Below, piece by piece: positions 33,496 to 45,698 of a stretch of 64,000 nt of DNA. Origin of the DNA: Caenorhabditis remanei (Eukaryota > Nematoda > Chromadorea > Rhabditida > Rhabditidae); NCBI RefSeq assembly GCF_010183535.1, contig NC_071330.1:17403717-17467716 (forward strand), given 5' to 3'. Under the pieces are notes generated by a model. That model was not told where the DNA came from. It searched no databases and saw nothing but the letters and a program-made list of their open reading frames with translations. The translations under genes and the position numbers were made by a program. How positions within the stretch are numbered: the first letter of the stretch is position 1; every line of letters starts with the position of its first letter.

Positions 33496-36400
33496 ATGTC
33501 TGACGACTGGGGAACGGCGGCGGCTGCCGAGAGGTCTATGAGCCGACTAACGCTGATTCAGCAAGCGGCGGCGCGAAGCGGAGCACTCCCAGCTCCCGGA
33601 CAGTTCAGAAATAGCAAATTGTCACCATTCGAGGTGTCACAGATGTCTGGAGTATCGATTTCGATGGTACGGAGAGACTGAAATGCCGAAAAAGCTTCAA
33701 AATTTGGAAAATTTCGCTTTTTTTAGTGCGAAATTGTTTAATTTTGTCAATTTTCGATGGAAAATCTTGAAAACTCGTGAAAATCGCCTGATTTTCAATG
33801 TTTTTGTGATGAAATAAGACATTTGTTGCATTGGTCTGCTAGTACTTCAAAATTGGTCTGCTAGCGATTTTTGGTTCGAACGAATTCTTTAGCAGACCAA
33901 CGCTGGTCTGCTAAAGATTTTGTAGAAATTCGTGTGAAACCTATTCATTTTGTCATTAATGGAATTCATTTTTTTTCAGGTTGAACGAGGAAATATTAAT
34001 AGCCGTGACTTCACCCGAGAACTCGAATGGCTTCTCCAGGAAACCACAGAACGATGTTTCCTCGATGCGGAGATGTGGACCGGAGAGATTCTTGCCTACC
34101 TTCCGAACGAATGGTGTGAAGGAAGCCAACCAGATATCTGGAATACAAGTGTTAAGGTGTTCGCCAATGATTCCACTGAATCGATGACTTCACCGACGTC
34201 TTCTGCAGCTAATATGCCGGGAGATGTCGTCGTGCCGAAAGCGAAATATGCGTATTCATCGAGATTCGCACGATCTTTGATCAAAAATAAGGATTTCCGT
34301 CGTGCCGCTTCGTTTCTGGAGAAGACAGTTAATGAAAATCGTGTTGACCATTTCCTATATTATCGCTGTTTGTTCTTGGCCTATTACCAGGAGCATCTGG
34401 AGAATGATTCAGAAGGCGTTGAGAGGAAGACGAGTTTTGCAGAAGAAAAGTCTCCGTTTTCTATTCTTCATCAGAGAATGACCGATGAGAAGTTGCGAGA
34501 AAACGATGATGTTTGGTTTGAGTACTTGATGGGATTGATTGAAGTTCAATTGGGATTGAAAGTGGAAGCGGAGAAGTCGTTCAAGAATGTGATTACACGG
34601 GAGCCAAGGTAGAGTTTTGAATGTTAAATGGAGAAATTTGGAGGAGAATGAGTTTTGGTCTGCTAGCTTTTCACAATATCTAGCAGACCAACGTTGGTCT
34701 GCTAGCTCTTTTCCTTTGGTCTGCTAGCTCTTTTCCTTTGGTCTGCTAGCTCTTTTCCTTTGGTCTGCTAGCTCTTTTCCTTTGGCCTGTTAGCCCTCCC
34801 TACTAAACTCGAATGCTTCAAAACTTTGAATTTCAACTAGTTTTGTCAATTTTGCCAGATAAATAGCTCTATTCGTGCATTTTTTAGTCCATAGACGAAA
34901 AATAACTGAAATATTTGCGTAATTAGGCATTTCTTAAGCCGAAATACGAACATTTACCAATTTTGGTCTGCTAGCTTTTCACAATAGCTAGCAAACCAAC
35001 GTTGGTCTGCTAGCGATTGTCACTCGAAAAAGTTCAAATTTCTGTCAAAAACATTCATTTTCATCAGATTTTTTCCTGAAATTTTATTGAAAATCTTCAA
35101 TTTCCAGACACTGGCCAGCATGGGAAGGACTCACACTTCTCATCTCCGACATCGAGGACGCCGACAACTTTGTCATCCAATTGGACTCCCGATCGCTTTG
35201 GATGAGTGACTGGTTCATGGTGCTTGTCCTTCAACGATTCCATCAACACTCGATGGCAATCCAAAAAGCTGAACAACTAGTGCAACGTGGAATGACCGGG
35301 ATCCCAATGATTATCACAAAGATCGCCGCGTGCTCTAACGCTCGACACGATCATGACCAAGCGATCGCCAACTTCGAGGATGTCCGAGAAATGGATCCAT
35401 ATCGATTGACTGATCTACACCTGCTCTCCGATTCCCTTTACATTCGAAACGACCAGAAAAAGCTGTCAGCGTTGGCGATGGAACTCTACAAAGTGCACAA
35501 ATTCCGTTGGGAGACTTGCTGCGTCGTGGCGAATTACCACGCGATGCGACGTGACAGTGAGCACGCAATCAAATTCTTCCAACGAGCTCTCCGCTTGAAT
35601 CCTGGATTCGCTGCGTTATGGGTGCTCATCGGTCACGAATTTATGGAGATGAAAAATAACGCGGCCGCCTGTGTTTCCTATCGCAGAGCTATCGAGATCG
35701 ACCCGGCAGATCACAGAGGATGGTATGGACTCGGTCAGATGTATGATATCATGAAAATGCCAGCGTACTCTCTTTACTATTATCAAGAGGCTCAAAAATG
35801 CAAACCTCATGATTCACGTCTTCTGGTGGCTCTCGGTGAAGTTTATACCAAGTTGAATCGAATCGAGGACGCTGAAAAATGCTTCACTGGCGCCTATTTG
35901 TTCGGTGATGTCGAGGGTAATGCGTTGTGGAATCTGGCGAAATTGCACGAAAATCAGAAGGATCATAAGAAAGCGGCACAAGCTTTCGAAGTGTTTCTTG
36001 TGGTTTACGAGTTGGTCACTTCTGCGGAGGAGAAGGTGATTTATTCTGTAGCTTTCCTGGCGAATCACTTCTTCAAGACGGAAGAATTTGATAAGGCGCA
36101 AGAGTTTGCTACGAAGTGTATGGCTTATGAATCGGTGAGTTGGAAAGATTGAAAACGAACGTTGGTCTGCTAGTAAACGGAAGAGAGAGAGGGCTAGCAG
36201 ACCAACGTTGGTCTGCTAGCTCTTTTTTCCAAATTTTGAATTTTTTTGAAAATTTTTCCTATTTTTTCTGGAGAAAGTCTAGTTTTAGACAATAAATTTG
36301 AAATTCAATCAAAAGGAGAGTGTGGATGGTAATTTAAGCACTTTTATTCTAAGATTTCGAGAAAATTTCAATAAATTTTGTTGGTCTGCTAGTGAACAGA

Positions 36401-36735
36401 CAACAAAGGAAGCTAGCAGACCAACGTTGGTCTGCTAGCTATTTTCTCTTTCTCGTTTTCCTCATTTATCGATTTTCTTATTTTCCAGATCTGCCAAGAA
36501 GGAAACCGCCTCTTCCGTGAAATCGCCAAAATCCATCAACGTGAAGCCGAATTGGACGAAGCCGAACGTATCGGATATGCACAGAGAGCTGCCGCTGAAG
36601 CGGCCGCCGGTGGAGCTCCAGCACCGCAAGAGGAATTGTAAGAATAGAAAAAAAACTGATTTTAATAATATAAAATTTTGAATTTTCAGAGGCGAAGAGG
36701 AGATGTCGGAAGGCGAAGACGAGCTGACATTCTAA
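33496..36735 (+). CDS. mat-3: anaphase-promoting complex subunit APC8/CDC23
   Basis: Exons 33496-33666, 33980-34608, 35108-36134, 36489-36637 and 36690-36735 encode about 673 residues. The N-terminal region precedes a long row of TPR repeats (about residues 150-600), for example AIKFFQRALRLNPGFAALW, CVSYRRAIEIDPADHRGWYG and AEKCFTGAYLFGDVEGNALW; the end is acidic (EEEMSEGEDELTF). This is the layout of CDC23/APC8, a structural TPR arm of the anaphase-promoting complex, the ubiquitin ligase that drives metaphase-anaphase exit. In C. elegans the gene is mat-3 (chromosome III). TTTAG directly before the ATG suggests trans-splicing, and the gene sits between two same-strand genes at 305 and 236 bp, compatible with an operon. 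Introns 1-3 are loaded with the palindromic motif. Confidence 0.93.
34655..34800. repeat. phased motif array (mat-3 intron 2)
   Basis: TTGGTCTGCTAGC copies start at 34694, 34716, 34738, 34760 and 34782, exactly 22 bp apart; three of the four 22-mers are near identical (TCTTTTCCT between cores). An inverted copy at 34680 forms a palindrome with the first. Confidence 0.9.
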
Positions 36736-36971
36736 TTGTTTTTCTCTAATTTTGATTTTTTGATCTCATTTTTTATCCCCAAATTCAAAAAATTAATGCT
36801 CTGTAATATCACTCCACTCATGTTTTGCACTTTCTATATAAATCATATGTTTTTTCTCCTCTTCTCGCGTGAACTCGCTCTAATTTAATTATTAAAATTT
36901 CGTGACTCCCCCTGGGCGCCCCTCCACTCTCTCGCTCATTTCCTTTTGATTTTCTTTTAAAAAACGTAAAC

Positions 36972-39438
36972 ATGAGACGTGGCAAAGAATCAGATGACGT
37001 GGATGACGACGAGAAGAAGCGAGAAGAATCCGAAGAAGAGAGAAAGGCGACTGGAGGGAGTGAGCTGGAGGATGGGGTATATTATTATTGGGTGGTAAGA
37101 TAAGCATTTTTTGATTTTGTAGGTCAAATTCGGAGAGCAACTTCAAGACGATTTGATCAACACGTTCTGTGATAAGCTTCAGAAGGCGTGTCCGCGGACA
37201 CTCGATGCGTTTATGGCCATTCAGTTTTTGATGATTGTAAGGGGAAAATTCTGATCATTTTTGTTCATAGTTGACAGTTTTTTGAAAGCGTCTCTTTAAC
37301 CACGCCTATTTCCACGTGGAGAAGAGATAGAAAACAGTTTTCAACTACAAAAATGTAGATCGTGAAATTCTGCACATTTTGTTAGTTGATAGCTTTTTAA
37401 TAGCAAGAAGCAGTGATGAGATACGGTAAGTTGAAAAACAGTGTCTCTTTGAAAAGCAAAAAATAGATACTTTCGTCTATTTTCGCCGATTTTTGACAGA
37501 TTTTGACTGAAAATCGATAATTTCTGGCATTAAAATACCCCTAAACACTTCAAAAATCCATTTCACACAAGCAAAAACAGAACAAAAGAAAAAATAGGCA
37601 AGAGGAATCGAACACCCGACCCTCTGCACGGCAGCCAAAAGTGTAACTAACGACACCAGAAGAGGAACTGAAATCTATGCGGCGCAGGGCGTATAAATGT
37701 GAGATGAGAAGCAAGAGACACTGACAGCGATCACAGATATTGAAAAACTGTCAACTAACAATAAGAAAACACTTGAATTATACCTATTTTCTCTAATTCC
37801 AGACCGATGAGAAGGATATCCGTAGACTGGTCACAGGCACGAATCCAGCGCTTCAAGTGCTCTACGATCGTACTCGTTCTCATTATGTGCTTGTTTAGTG
37901 AGTATATTACAGATAAAGGGGGCGGAGTCACTTTTCATTTTCAGCTACAACCCAAAATACAATAAGGTTTTCCTATTCGACAGTTTGCAGCCATATGACA
38001 GTGCTGAGACTCCTCAGGTTGGTGGGGCGAAGAGGGCGGAGTCTAGTTTTGAAAATTAAAAAAAAAAACTTTTTTTTGAAGATTCTCAACGAGATGGTGT
38101 TTTATATCAGCCGTCTGTTCGGACACTTGTTCACGAAACATATTCCTGTTATAGTGGATAAGGAGTTTCAGAGACAGGTAAGGGAGACATCCGGACATAC
38201 GGACACACAGACAGACATTTTCAGAGCGATAACTTCTCGTGTGGATATCGTGTGATTGGAGCACTTGTCGACTTGACACGTGGACGCAATCCGTGTACTC
38301 AGGACTACAGTAGGACTTTGATTCTCAACTTCCTTCGATTCATTCTCGCCGAGCCGGAGCCCACGTGGGAGATGTTCGAGTCGGCGGAGTTTGCTTGTAA
38401 GAAGCCGTATAGTGGACAAAATCGTGTGAGCATATACATTCAAAACACCACGTATGTTGGCACACCGTCCACCTCGAGATCCTCGTCAACGGGAAAACAG
38501 TCTTCGTCAGATGATTCGTTGGCGTCGCAGAAATCGGAACAGAGTTCGAATGGAGGGAGGGGAAGGAAGACTGGGAGACGGGTGAGGATAGGTTTTTCTG
38601 GTAGATCGAATGTAGAGCTTCATTTTTGTAGTTGACAACATTTTGATCGGTTTTCTAGTTTCTGAGATACGCGGTGTTGAAGAGAGGCGGCTCAAAGCAG
38701 AGAGCGCAGAGAAGCTAGAGCGTCTGACTTCTCTGCGCTCTCTCACTTCCGAAATCTAAATTAGCTAGCAGACCAACGTTGGTCTGCTAGTGATTTTCGT
38801 TGGTCTGCTAGTTATCTTCGTTGGTCTGCTAGTGTCACGTTTTGAACCAAAATGGGTTTTTCTTTGTTGAAATGTCAAATTTTGACTGAAAATTGAAATT
38901 CTGTCAAACAGTAAATATGGTAGTTTGAGCACTTTTACTATAAAATTTCGAAAAAATCAAATTTAAAAAAATCTCGTTTTTGAGCCGCCCGTCTTTACCG
39001 TCTCGTACCTCAAAACCTACCTAAGATATACAAAAATTGTCAACTACAAAAATACATATCTTGTCTTGATCTACACAATCCATATAATTACCCACCTTAT
39101 TCCAGGCCCACGCCGGTTACTACAACCCTCACTTGGAGAACTACCGTGCCAACTCTGAGAGGTACACCAGATCCATCCCCCCTCGCAACTTGTATCCATA
39201 CCGCCCATCATCCCCATTGAGTGCCCCATACTTCCAAGCACCACCGACTTCATGGAGATCTCCGACTGCACTGGGACCACCACCGCCTGTGGATAACACT
39301 CTCATCTCGTGTATTCGCAATTTTGCAAATCAATCGATTTTCAATGGACACATCTTCCGTCGGAAATCGGATCGTTTCGAGTTGGAGAATGATGTGGAGA
39401 AGGGACTCGGAGTGGTGGAGAAGCGAGAAGAGGAATAA
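36972..39438 (+). CDS. putative Ulp1-like (C48-type) cysteine peptidase
   Basis: Exons 36972-37076, 37123-37236, 37803-37897, 37945-38017, 38082-38177, 38225-38581, 39106-39438; about 390 residues. The core has a His in RSHYVLVYYNPK, an Asp in VFLFDSLQPYD, a Gln in EFQRQSDNFSCGYRV and the Cys in SCGY, in the order His-Asp-Gln-Cys used by SUMO/ULP and adenain-type peptidases. Known: these enzymes remove ubiquitin-like modifiers; here activity is inferred. An acidic N-terminus and a Ser/Gly/Pro-rich C-terminal half (TSRSSSTGKQSSSDDS) flank it. The first-exon donor at 37077 was chosen because the alternative would leave a 28-bp intron. It follows mat-3 by 236 bp. Intron 2 holds a tRNA-like sequence, intron 6 repeat motifs. 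Confidence 0.65.
37600..37690 (-). repeat. tRNA-like (SINE-like) sequence in an intron
   Basis: On the minus strand TGGTGTCGTTAG resembles an A box, GGGTGTTCGATTCCTC a B box, and a T6 run follows, as in a Pol III terminator. Cloverleaf pairing is incomplete. It is flanked by inverted repeat-family sequence with GTTGACAGTTTTT. Confidence 0.45.
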
Positions 39439-40346
39439 CAACTTGAATACCTTTATTTTTAATTTCTTTCGTTTTGTAATCATTTTCTTTTTGAGTAAAT
39501 TTGCTTTTCGTAGTTGTCGTTATTTGACTCGAGAAGTCAAGACTCCTCTGTGAAGTCTCAGATTACTTAATTAGATACGAGATACTTCTAAGTGCGTCAT
39601 CACCGAGTGGGCGAAGCCTAAACACACCAAGAATCTGAAATGGAAAGGAGCGTAAGGACACTGTAACTGCCTAAAAAATGAATATGGTGAAGAGAGAAGA
39701 CCCTAAAAATAAAAGAAAGATCGATATTGGTGTTACCGAGCGTAAGTAGATCAAAAGTAAATTTTCAAGGTTTGATCTACCAACAAAGATCCTAGCAGTC
39801 TATGTTTAAAGGTGCATATCTCGAAACCTAGAACAGTTATCAAAAAGCTACAAACTACAAAAATAGAGATCTGAGTTGTCAGGAAGGTTTCGTCTAGCCA
39901 CAGTAACTTTCCCGGATGAGCTTGTATAAAAAAGTTGTCAATTACAAAAATGAAGATCTAACTGTGATCTAAACGGTGAATGTAAATTTGAAGCAGTTTC
40001 ACCAAAAGAGAGAGCGCAGAGAAGCCAGACACTCTAGCTTCTATGTACCCTCTAGATTTTTGCTCCCTAACTTTGAAGGCGCTTATCTCAAAAGTGGGCG
40101 GAGCTATCAAAAAGTTATCAACTGCAAAAATACAGGTCTAGGTTTGATCTACAAAATGAATATAAATTTGTACTAATCCGTTGTGATGTGGCTCTGGTGA
40201 CGTGACCTCAAAGTGAGCCATTTTTAGCGGTAAAAAAACAGATTTTCAACACAAATTCATTTATTTTTTGTTCAACAAGAAGATATTCATATATAAATGA
40301 ATGTCAGATATAATACTCCACCAATTCCATCCACCACCAAAACACC
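39439..40346. other. intergenic, repeat family copies
   Basis: Holds several copies of a repeat with GATCTACACGGTRAA, AGAGAGNGCGCAGAGAAG, TATCAAAAAGTT and ACTACAAAAATG. The same family continues at 40600-41040, inside the next gene's intron. No exon seen. Confidence 0.6.
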
Positions 40347-41159
40347 TCAATATCTCCGACGACTTCTGCTACAGCACCAACAGAGGAGACAGATCGAAAG
40401 GAAGAGAATGATGAGAGTGGCGCTGACGGATACCCAAATGAACCACCACGATTGATACCAATTGCAGAAGCCCATTTTCAGACAGCAGAACTTGTATTCC
40501 GGCTCGGAGTGGCACTCGGTGCCGCAACGTTGCGCGTGGGAGCCACGGCCATCTGGAAATGGGAAAATCTTATTGAAGGTCCGAGCTCCCTAACTTTGAA
40601 GGCGTATATCTCAAAGCGTTGCCGAGTTATCAAAAAGTTGCAAACTACAAAAGTATAGGTCTAGGTTTGATCTACACGGTAAACATAAATTTGAAGAAGT
40701 TTCATCAAAAGAGAGGGCGCCAGACACTCTAGCTTCTATAGGATCTTGCTCCCTAACTTTGCAGGTGCATATCTCAAAGCGTTGCAGAGCTATCAAAAAG
40801 TTGTCAACTACAAAAATGAAGATTTGATTGTGATCTCCACGGTTAATATAAATTTGAAAAGGTTTCATCAAAAGAATCAAAAGAGAGGGCGCAGGGAAGA
40901 CAGACAGTCTAGCTTCTCTTCACTCTCTAGGTTCTAGCTCCCCATCTTTGAAAGCGTCTATCTCGATACCTAGCAGAGTTATCAAAAAGATATAAACTGC
41001 AAAAATAAAGGTCTAGGCTTGATCTACACAACGGTACTAAATTTGACCCGGTTAAAACTGCTGGGAGCTTCAGGAAACAGGTTTGAAAACTCGCTAGTTA
41101 CAATACTTACACGAACTGCACGCATAGTCCTCCAAGAATCTCTCCGTGACGTTAACCAT
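40347..41159 (-). CDS. 84-residue Cys-rich single-pass membrane protein
   Basis: Exons 41111-41159 (49 nt, ATG at 41159) and 40347-40552 (206 nt, TGA); donor GTAAGT, acceptor ATTTCCAG, phases 1 and 2 join cleanly. The first half has cysteines (ACSSY, QRCGTECHSEPEYKFCCLKMG), then WYQSWWFIWVSVSATLIILF continues into a cysteine-rich membrane exit (LLCWCC) and a basic tail RSRRRY. The Cys-rich head followed directly by one helix resembles CYYR1/Shisa/WBP1-type small membrane proteins. No signal peptide is apparent, so the first exon may be non-cleaved or an upstream start exists. The intron is made of dispersed repeats. It is the only gene found between 39.4 and 45.7 kb. Confidence 0.6.
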
Positions 41160-44100
41160 CAGATGACGTGACGAAATCGAGCGACGATTACAGTGGAAGG
41201 AGAAGAAATGAGAAATCGGCATTCGGGGCGATTTCAAAGGGACCAGGAAGGGCGCCTAGGAGAAGAGAATCGAGGGGGTGTCACGTCTTTTTTGTTTTGT
41301 AAATTTGAGATTTTTATTTTTTCTTTAATTTGAGATACCTATTTTTTCAGATATAACTTTTTTTCTCATATTTCCTAATTAGTGGCGCCGAGTGAATCAT
41401 CATGAAGACCTCTGCATCGGCAAAGACTCCTCAGTGGGCGGAGTCAGTTTTCCAGAAATTTCCGAAATTTGATATGGCAACACTTGGACGTCTCTAAACA
41501 TAAACAAATTGACTTTGCAAACTTTTATATTGTTCATTATTTCTGAATTTTGAGATTAGAGCAAGATGACTTACTCCCTTTGAGAAAGAGGTCAAAGTTC
41601 CAGCTAGGAGAGAGACGCAGACGTTTTGTTGTTTAGTTCGTTTTTCTTAGCTGTTAGGTCGAATACTTTTTCTCCCTCACACACACACACATGGCTAAAC
41701 TATGATTTGCAGCATGGAAACATTTTTTCTCATTTTTGAAAACGGTGTCCTGATCTCATCATCATTCAGTCTCATCCATTCCTAGTAGACTTTATTTTTG
41801 TTTTCTTTGAAATTTTTTCTTTTTTCTAGAGAAATAAACAAATGAATAGCGCCTAGGTGCTTTTAGGGGTGACTCCTACAAAAAAGTTGTGAACTACAAA
41901 AATGACTAATTAGGTTTCATCTACATTTACATACATAAACATCAATATTGTGAGACACATCTAATTTTCCAATAAAAATACCGAATACAAAATATAATAG
42001 AGATACAAAAACCGATATAACGGGCAATTTTCATTTTCACAACTATAAACCCAATATGTTGTTCTTAGAATTATTATATTTCCTATATGAGTGATAACTT
42101 CCCTCATGCTTCAACAGACAGCTGCTTCTGACTGCTCATTCATTCCAGTTACTCACATTCAAGACAGCTGTAACTTGTTTTTTTTCTGCAGTTTTGTATT
42201 ACTCAAGGAATAATTATGGAAAATTACACTGACATTGTCATCCGGTCATAACTCGCTTAGAACTCAATATTTCGAATCCAAAAATACAGCAAAATGTAGA
42301 TCTCGGTGAGTTCAAAGTATCTGCCCTACTATGAAGGGTTTTTTGACCATTTTTGCGTTTTTCGAATCTTTTTCTCCCCCCATTGCACATCACCTATCAG
42401 CCATTAATATGTCCCGTTAATCTGCATCGGGAAGCGTAAAAAAGCTTGAAGAGCCAAAAAATAAAAAAATGCAGTTTTTTCAGTGTACTTATGTCAGTGT
42501 ATAACCGTCATATCATAACTATGCAAAATTCCGTCTAGAACTCGTTGAGACCTACATGTTGGTATTTTTTTGGGCTCGTAATTTTTATTTTCAAGCGAGT
42601 TTTGACCGGATGACAATGCCACTGTACCTATGTCAGTGTATTTATGTCAGTGTAATTTTGTCAGTGTATTTATCATTATTCCTTCATAATTCTTCTTTGA
42701 ATATATACCCTCTCTCCGTGTTGCAAATGTTTCCTCCAAATTTTATTTGTTTGTCACAAAGTTCTTTGTCCCCTTCCAAACAAGAACAACAAACACCCCC
42801 TCTTCACAATTTCTTTTCTCTTTTTGCTTTTTTTGATATGTCCTTCTTCTTCTTTCTTGTCCAACTCTGCTGTCGTTGTGCCTCCTCCTTCATGATCCCC
42901 CTCCATCCGTCTTAATAAGAAAAAGAAACACACACGACGACATCTGTCCTTTTTTCATCCACACACCCTCCCAGCTTGCCATTATCCATCTCGCTGCTCC
43001 GGTGGCTCCGAGAGGGGGCTCCGGCGCCCCGTCGTCCTTTTTCCACCAAGTTTCTCCTACTTTCATCTTATCTTTTTGTTGGCTCCGAGTCGCCGCGGCT
43101 CGGTGGAGCCGGGGAGCCATGGGGAGGGCGTCGGAAGGAAGACGAGAGAAGACGTGACGTTGATTATGTGAGTGTGTGCAACATGGGGGGCCGTGGAAGT
43201 ACTAAGAAAGATGAGAACTAAGAAAAAGGGAGGGACGGCATTCGGACAAACAGACATACCGACATGAAATATATGAAAGATGTGATATACATTCAGAAAA
43301 ATCTCATTTCTCAGAAGGATCCTCCGAAGAAAGCGCCAAAGGTGCTCCAGTCATATTTCATTTCCTTCACCTTGAGCTGTCTTCCTACCTTTTGACGACT
43401 ATCCAGAATCGCGCCAAAAGCGCCCCAGCCATATTTCATTTACTTCGTATTGTAAGGTCTTATCCCTAGTCCTGCCTTCTGACAGCTACTCAGAATCGCG
43501 TCTACGGCGCCCCAGCCATATTTCATGGTCTTCTTTTAGAACCCTTCCTAACCCCAGGCAATTCTACAAAACGCGTCCACGGCGCCCCAGCCAACTTGCG
43601 TCCCCGCTCCCCTGACTTGCCCCTCTCCCCTCCGTTGCTCTTTTCTAGCGCATCTTCGTTTTTTTTCAGAGTGTATCTAGAATTATTCATGTATGCATGA
43701 CAGGATTTGCACACACACAAACATGATAGGATTAAAAGGCTGGCATTAGGGAAAATGAAAAAAAAGCAAGGTTTTGAAATAGATACCAGATTTTTAATGT
43801 CAGGATTAAGAAACAAGGATTTGTGACATTGCAAAGTATTAGGTACAAGGAGAACTAGCAAAGGCGATAGGCAGGAAAAACATTTGTGTGTGTGGATTTA
43901 CGGGAACGCTCATGTCGATTTACGGCGATCACTTTTTACACTGACCAAAAAAGTTACAGTGACGAAAAAACAGAACAACAGTGACCAAATTTTTTTGTTA
44001 AGGTTTACGGAGAGCTTGTGTCGATTTACGTGCTTCAACTTGTCAAAATATAGAAACTGTGAAACAAATAACTTCCTTCCACCCTCTCTTTATCTCTCTT

Positions 44101-45698
44101 TAGAGTTGTTATCGAGAAAAATTGTCAACTACAAAAATAAAGCTCTTGAGTTTTTGAATACAATTATCATAAAACTTTTTTTAAAAACGTCCAAACAGAA
44201 AATCCTTAATGACGGAAACATATTGTGTGACTGCTACACTAATTAACCCTCCTCAAACTTCACACAGTAATTAACTACCATACTCTTAGTAAATCCAAAA
44301 ATTAATTTGACCACTAATTAACAAATTGAAACTTCGAACGAAACTTCATTTGATTAACCTACTCTTGACCTTGGTGGTCTTGCCCTGACTAACTATTTTC
44401 CTATTTTCTTATTTTCTTGTTATACCTTACCTCCCTGTTCGCAATTTTTTCGTTCTCCTTAAGTTTCAAATATATTTGTACATATTTATTGTTTCTAATC
44501 CATAAATCCATCTTGACAAAACCAATAGAATATTAAAATGTAATCATCATTAACTATTCCAAGTAAGTCATGTTTTATTGTTTTATTGGGAATATCAACC
44601 TACACAAACTCTTCATTGGTACAGTACTCCTTTTTCAAATTGTGTTTTTTTCCATTGCTTATTGTATGTGAGGCCTAATTCAATTATATTGGTGGTGACT
44701 GTCTGTCTACAGAAATTTCTATTATTCACTATTTTTGATTTCGAATTTTGGCTCCACAAGTTATTTCTGAAAGAAATTTTGGTCTGCTAGCTCTTGACAT
44801 CAAATAATCTCTAGCAGACCTTTAAAATTGAAAAAAGGTTTCTTGTCAGATTTTCCGATCGTGTATCTCGAAAACTTAAGGAGATACAAAAAAGTTGTCA
44901 ACTACAAAAATGATTTACAAGAAATTTTACATATTTCAGCAGTTGACAACTTTTTTGTGAGTTAGGTGGATTTTGAGAAAAAAATTACTGAAAAAATATC
45001 TTCTCATTTTAAGTTTTGACTTGCATCTCAAAGGCTTGACAAGATATACAAAAGTTACAAAAGTTGTCAACTACAAAACTGTAGTTTATAACATTCTGAA
45101 CAGTTTTGTGCATAGTTGACCTCTTTTTTCAAAGAAAAAAAACCAATTTTGATATGCTAGTTCTTGTCATTGAAATATCTTTAGCAGACCAACGTTTACA
45201 CGTATTTTCACTTTTTTGGTCTGCTTAACTCAGAAATAGTCTTTCCGCTAAGCAGACCCATACCACTTTGCCAAATGTCTCAATTCCCAAATTTCTGATT
45301 TCAAAACGTCCTCAATCCTTCTCTTCTAAATCCCTCCGTTTCTTTCCATTCTCCTTTTTTCCATTATCATCATTGGCACACGTATATACGTAGGCATGCG
45401 ACTTCTGCTGTCCCTATTCTTTTTTATGAATCTCCCATAATTCCATTATCTCTAAAATGTAGTGCCTGGTGCCAGGGGTGCTGCCTGGTACGGGTAGAGT
45501 CAGAGAAGAGGGAGATAGGGATCTCTACTCTGGAGCGCAGAGATAAAGTAGGCGGAGCTTGCACTGATAGCATATGGAGAGAAGGTGTAGAGGAGCTTCT
45601 GAAACGACACTCTGAAATCCTTTCTTTCGTTTTTCTCCTATCTCTGAACCTATTTATACTCTTGCTTGTCCACGTCATTTTTATCATTTCAGACCGAA
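41160..45698. other. 4.5-kb intergenic region with repeats
   Basis: Contains TATGTCAGTGTA repeats near 42480-42670, a GC-rich block at 43000-43130, a degenerate tandem repeat at 43325-43596, copies of the TAGTTGACAAC family at 41885, 44120, 44890, 44945 and 45065, and motif copies at 44780-44812 and 45150-45235. Short ORFs have no splice context or similarity I can recognise. The right end is the T-box gene's upstream region. Confidence 0.5.
43325..43596. repeat. degenerate ~85-bp tandem repeat
   Basis: Four units share CAGAATCGCGYC, then GGCGCCCCAGCCATATTTCAT, at about 43340, 43425, 43510 and 43583. Steps are about 85, 85 and 73 bases, with strong divergence elsewhere. No coding frame across units. 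Confidence 0.6.

Noticed and set aside
42556..42915. 119-codon plus-strand ORF
   Set aside because: Spans TATGTCAGTGTA repeats, with no splice sites or conservation signal.
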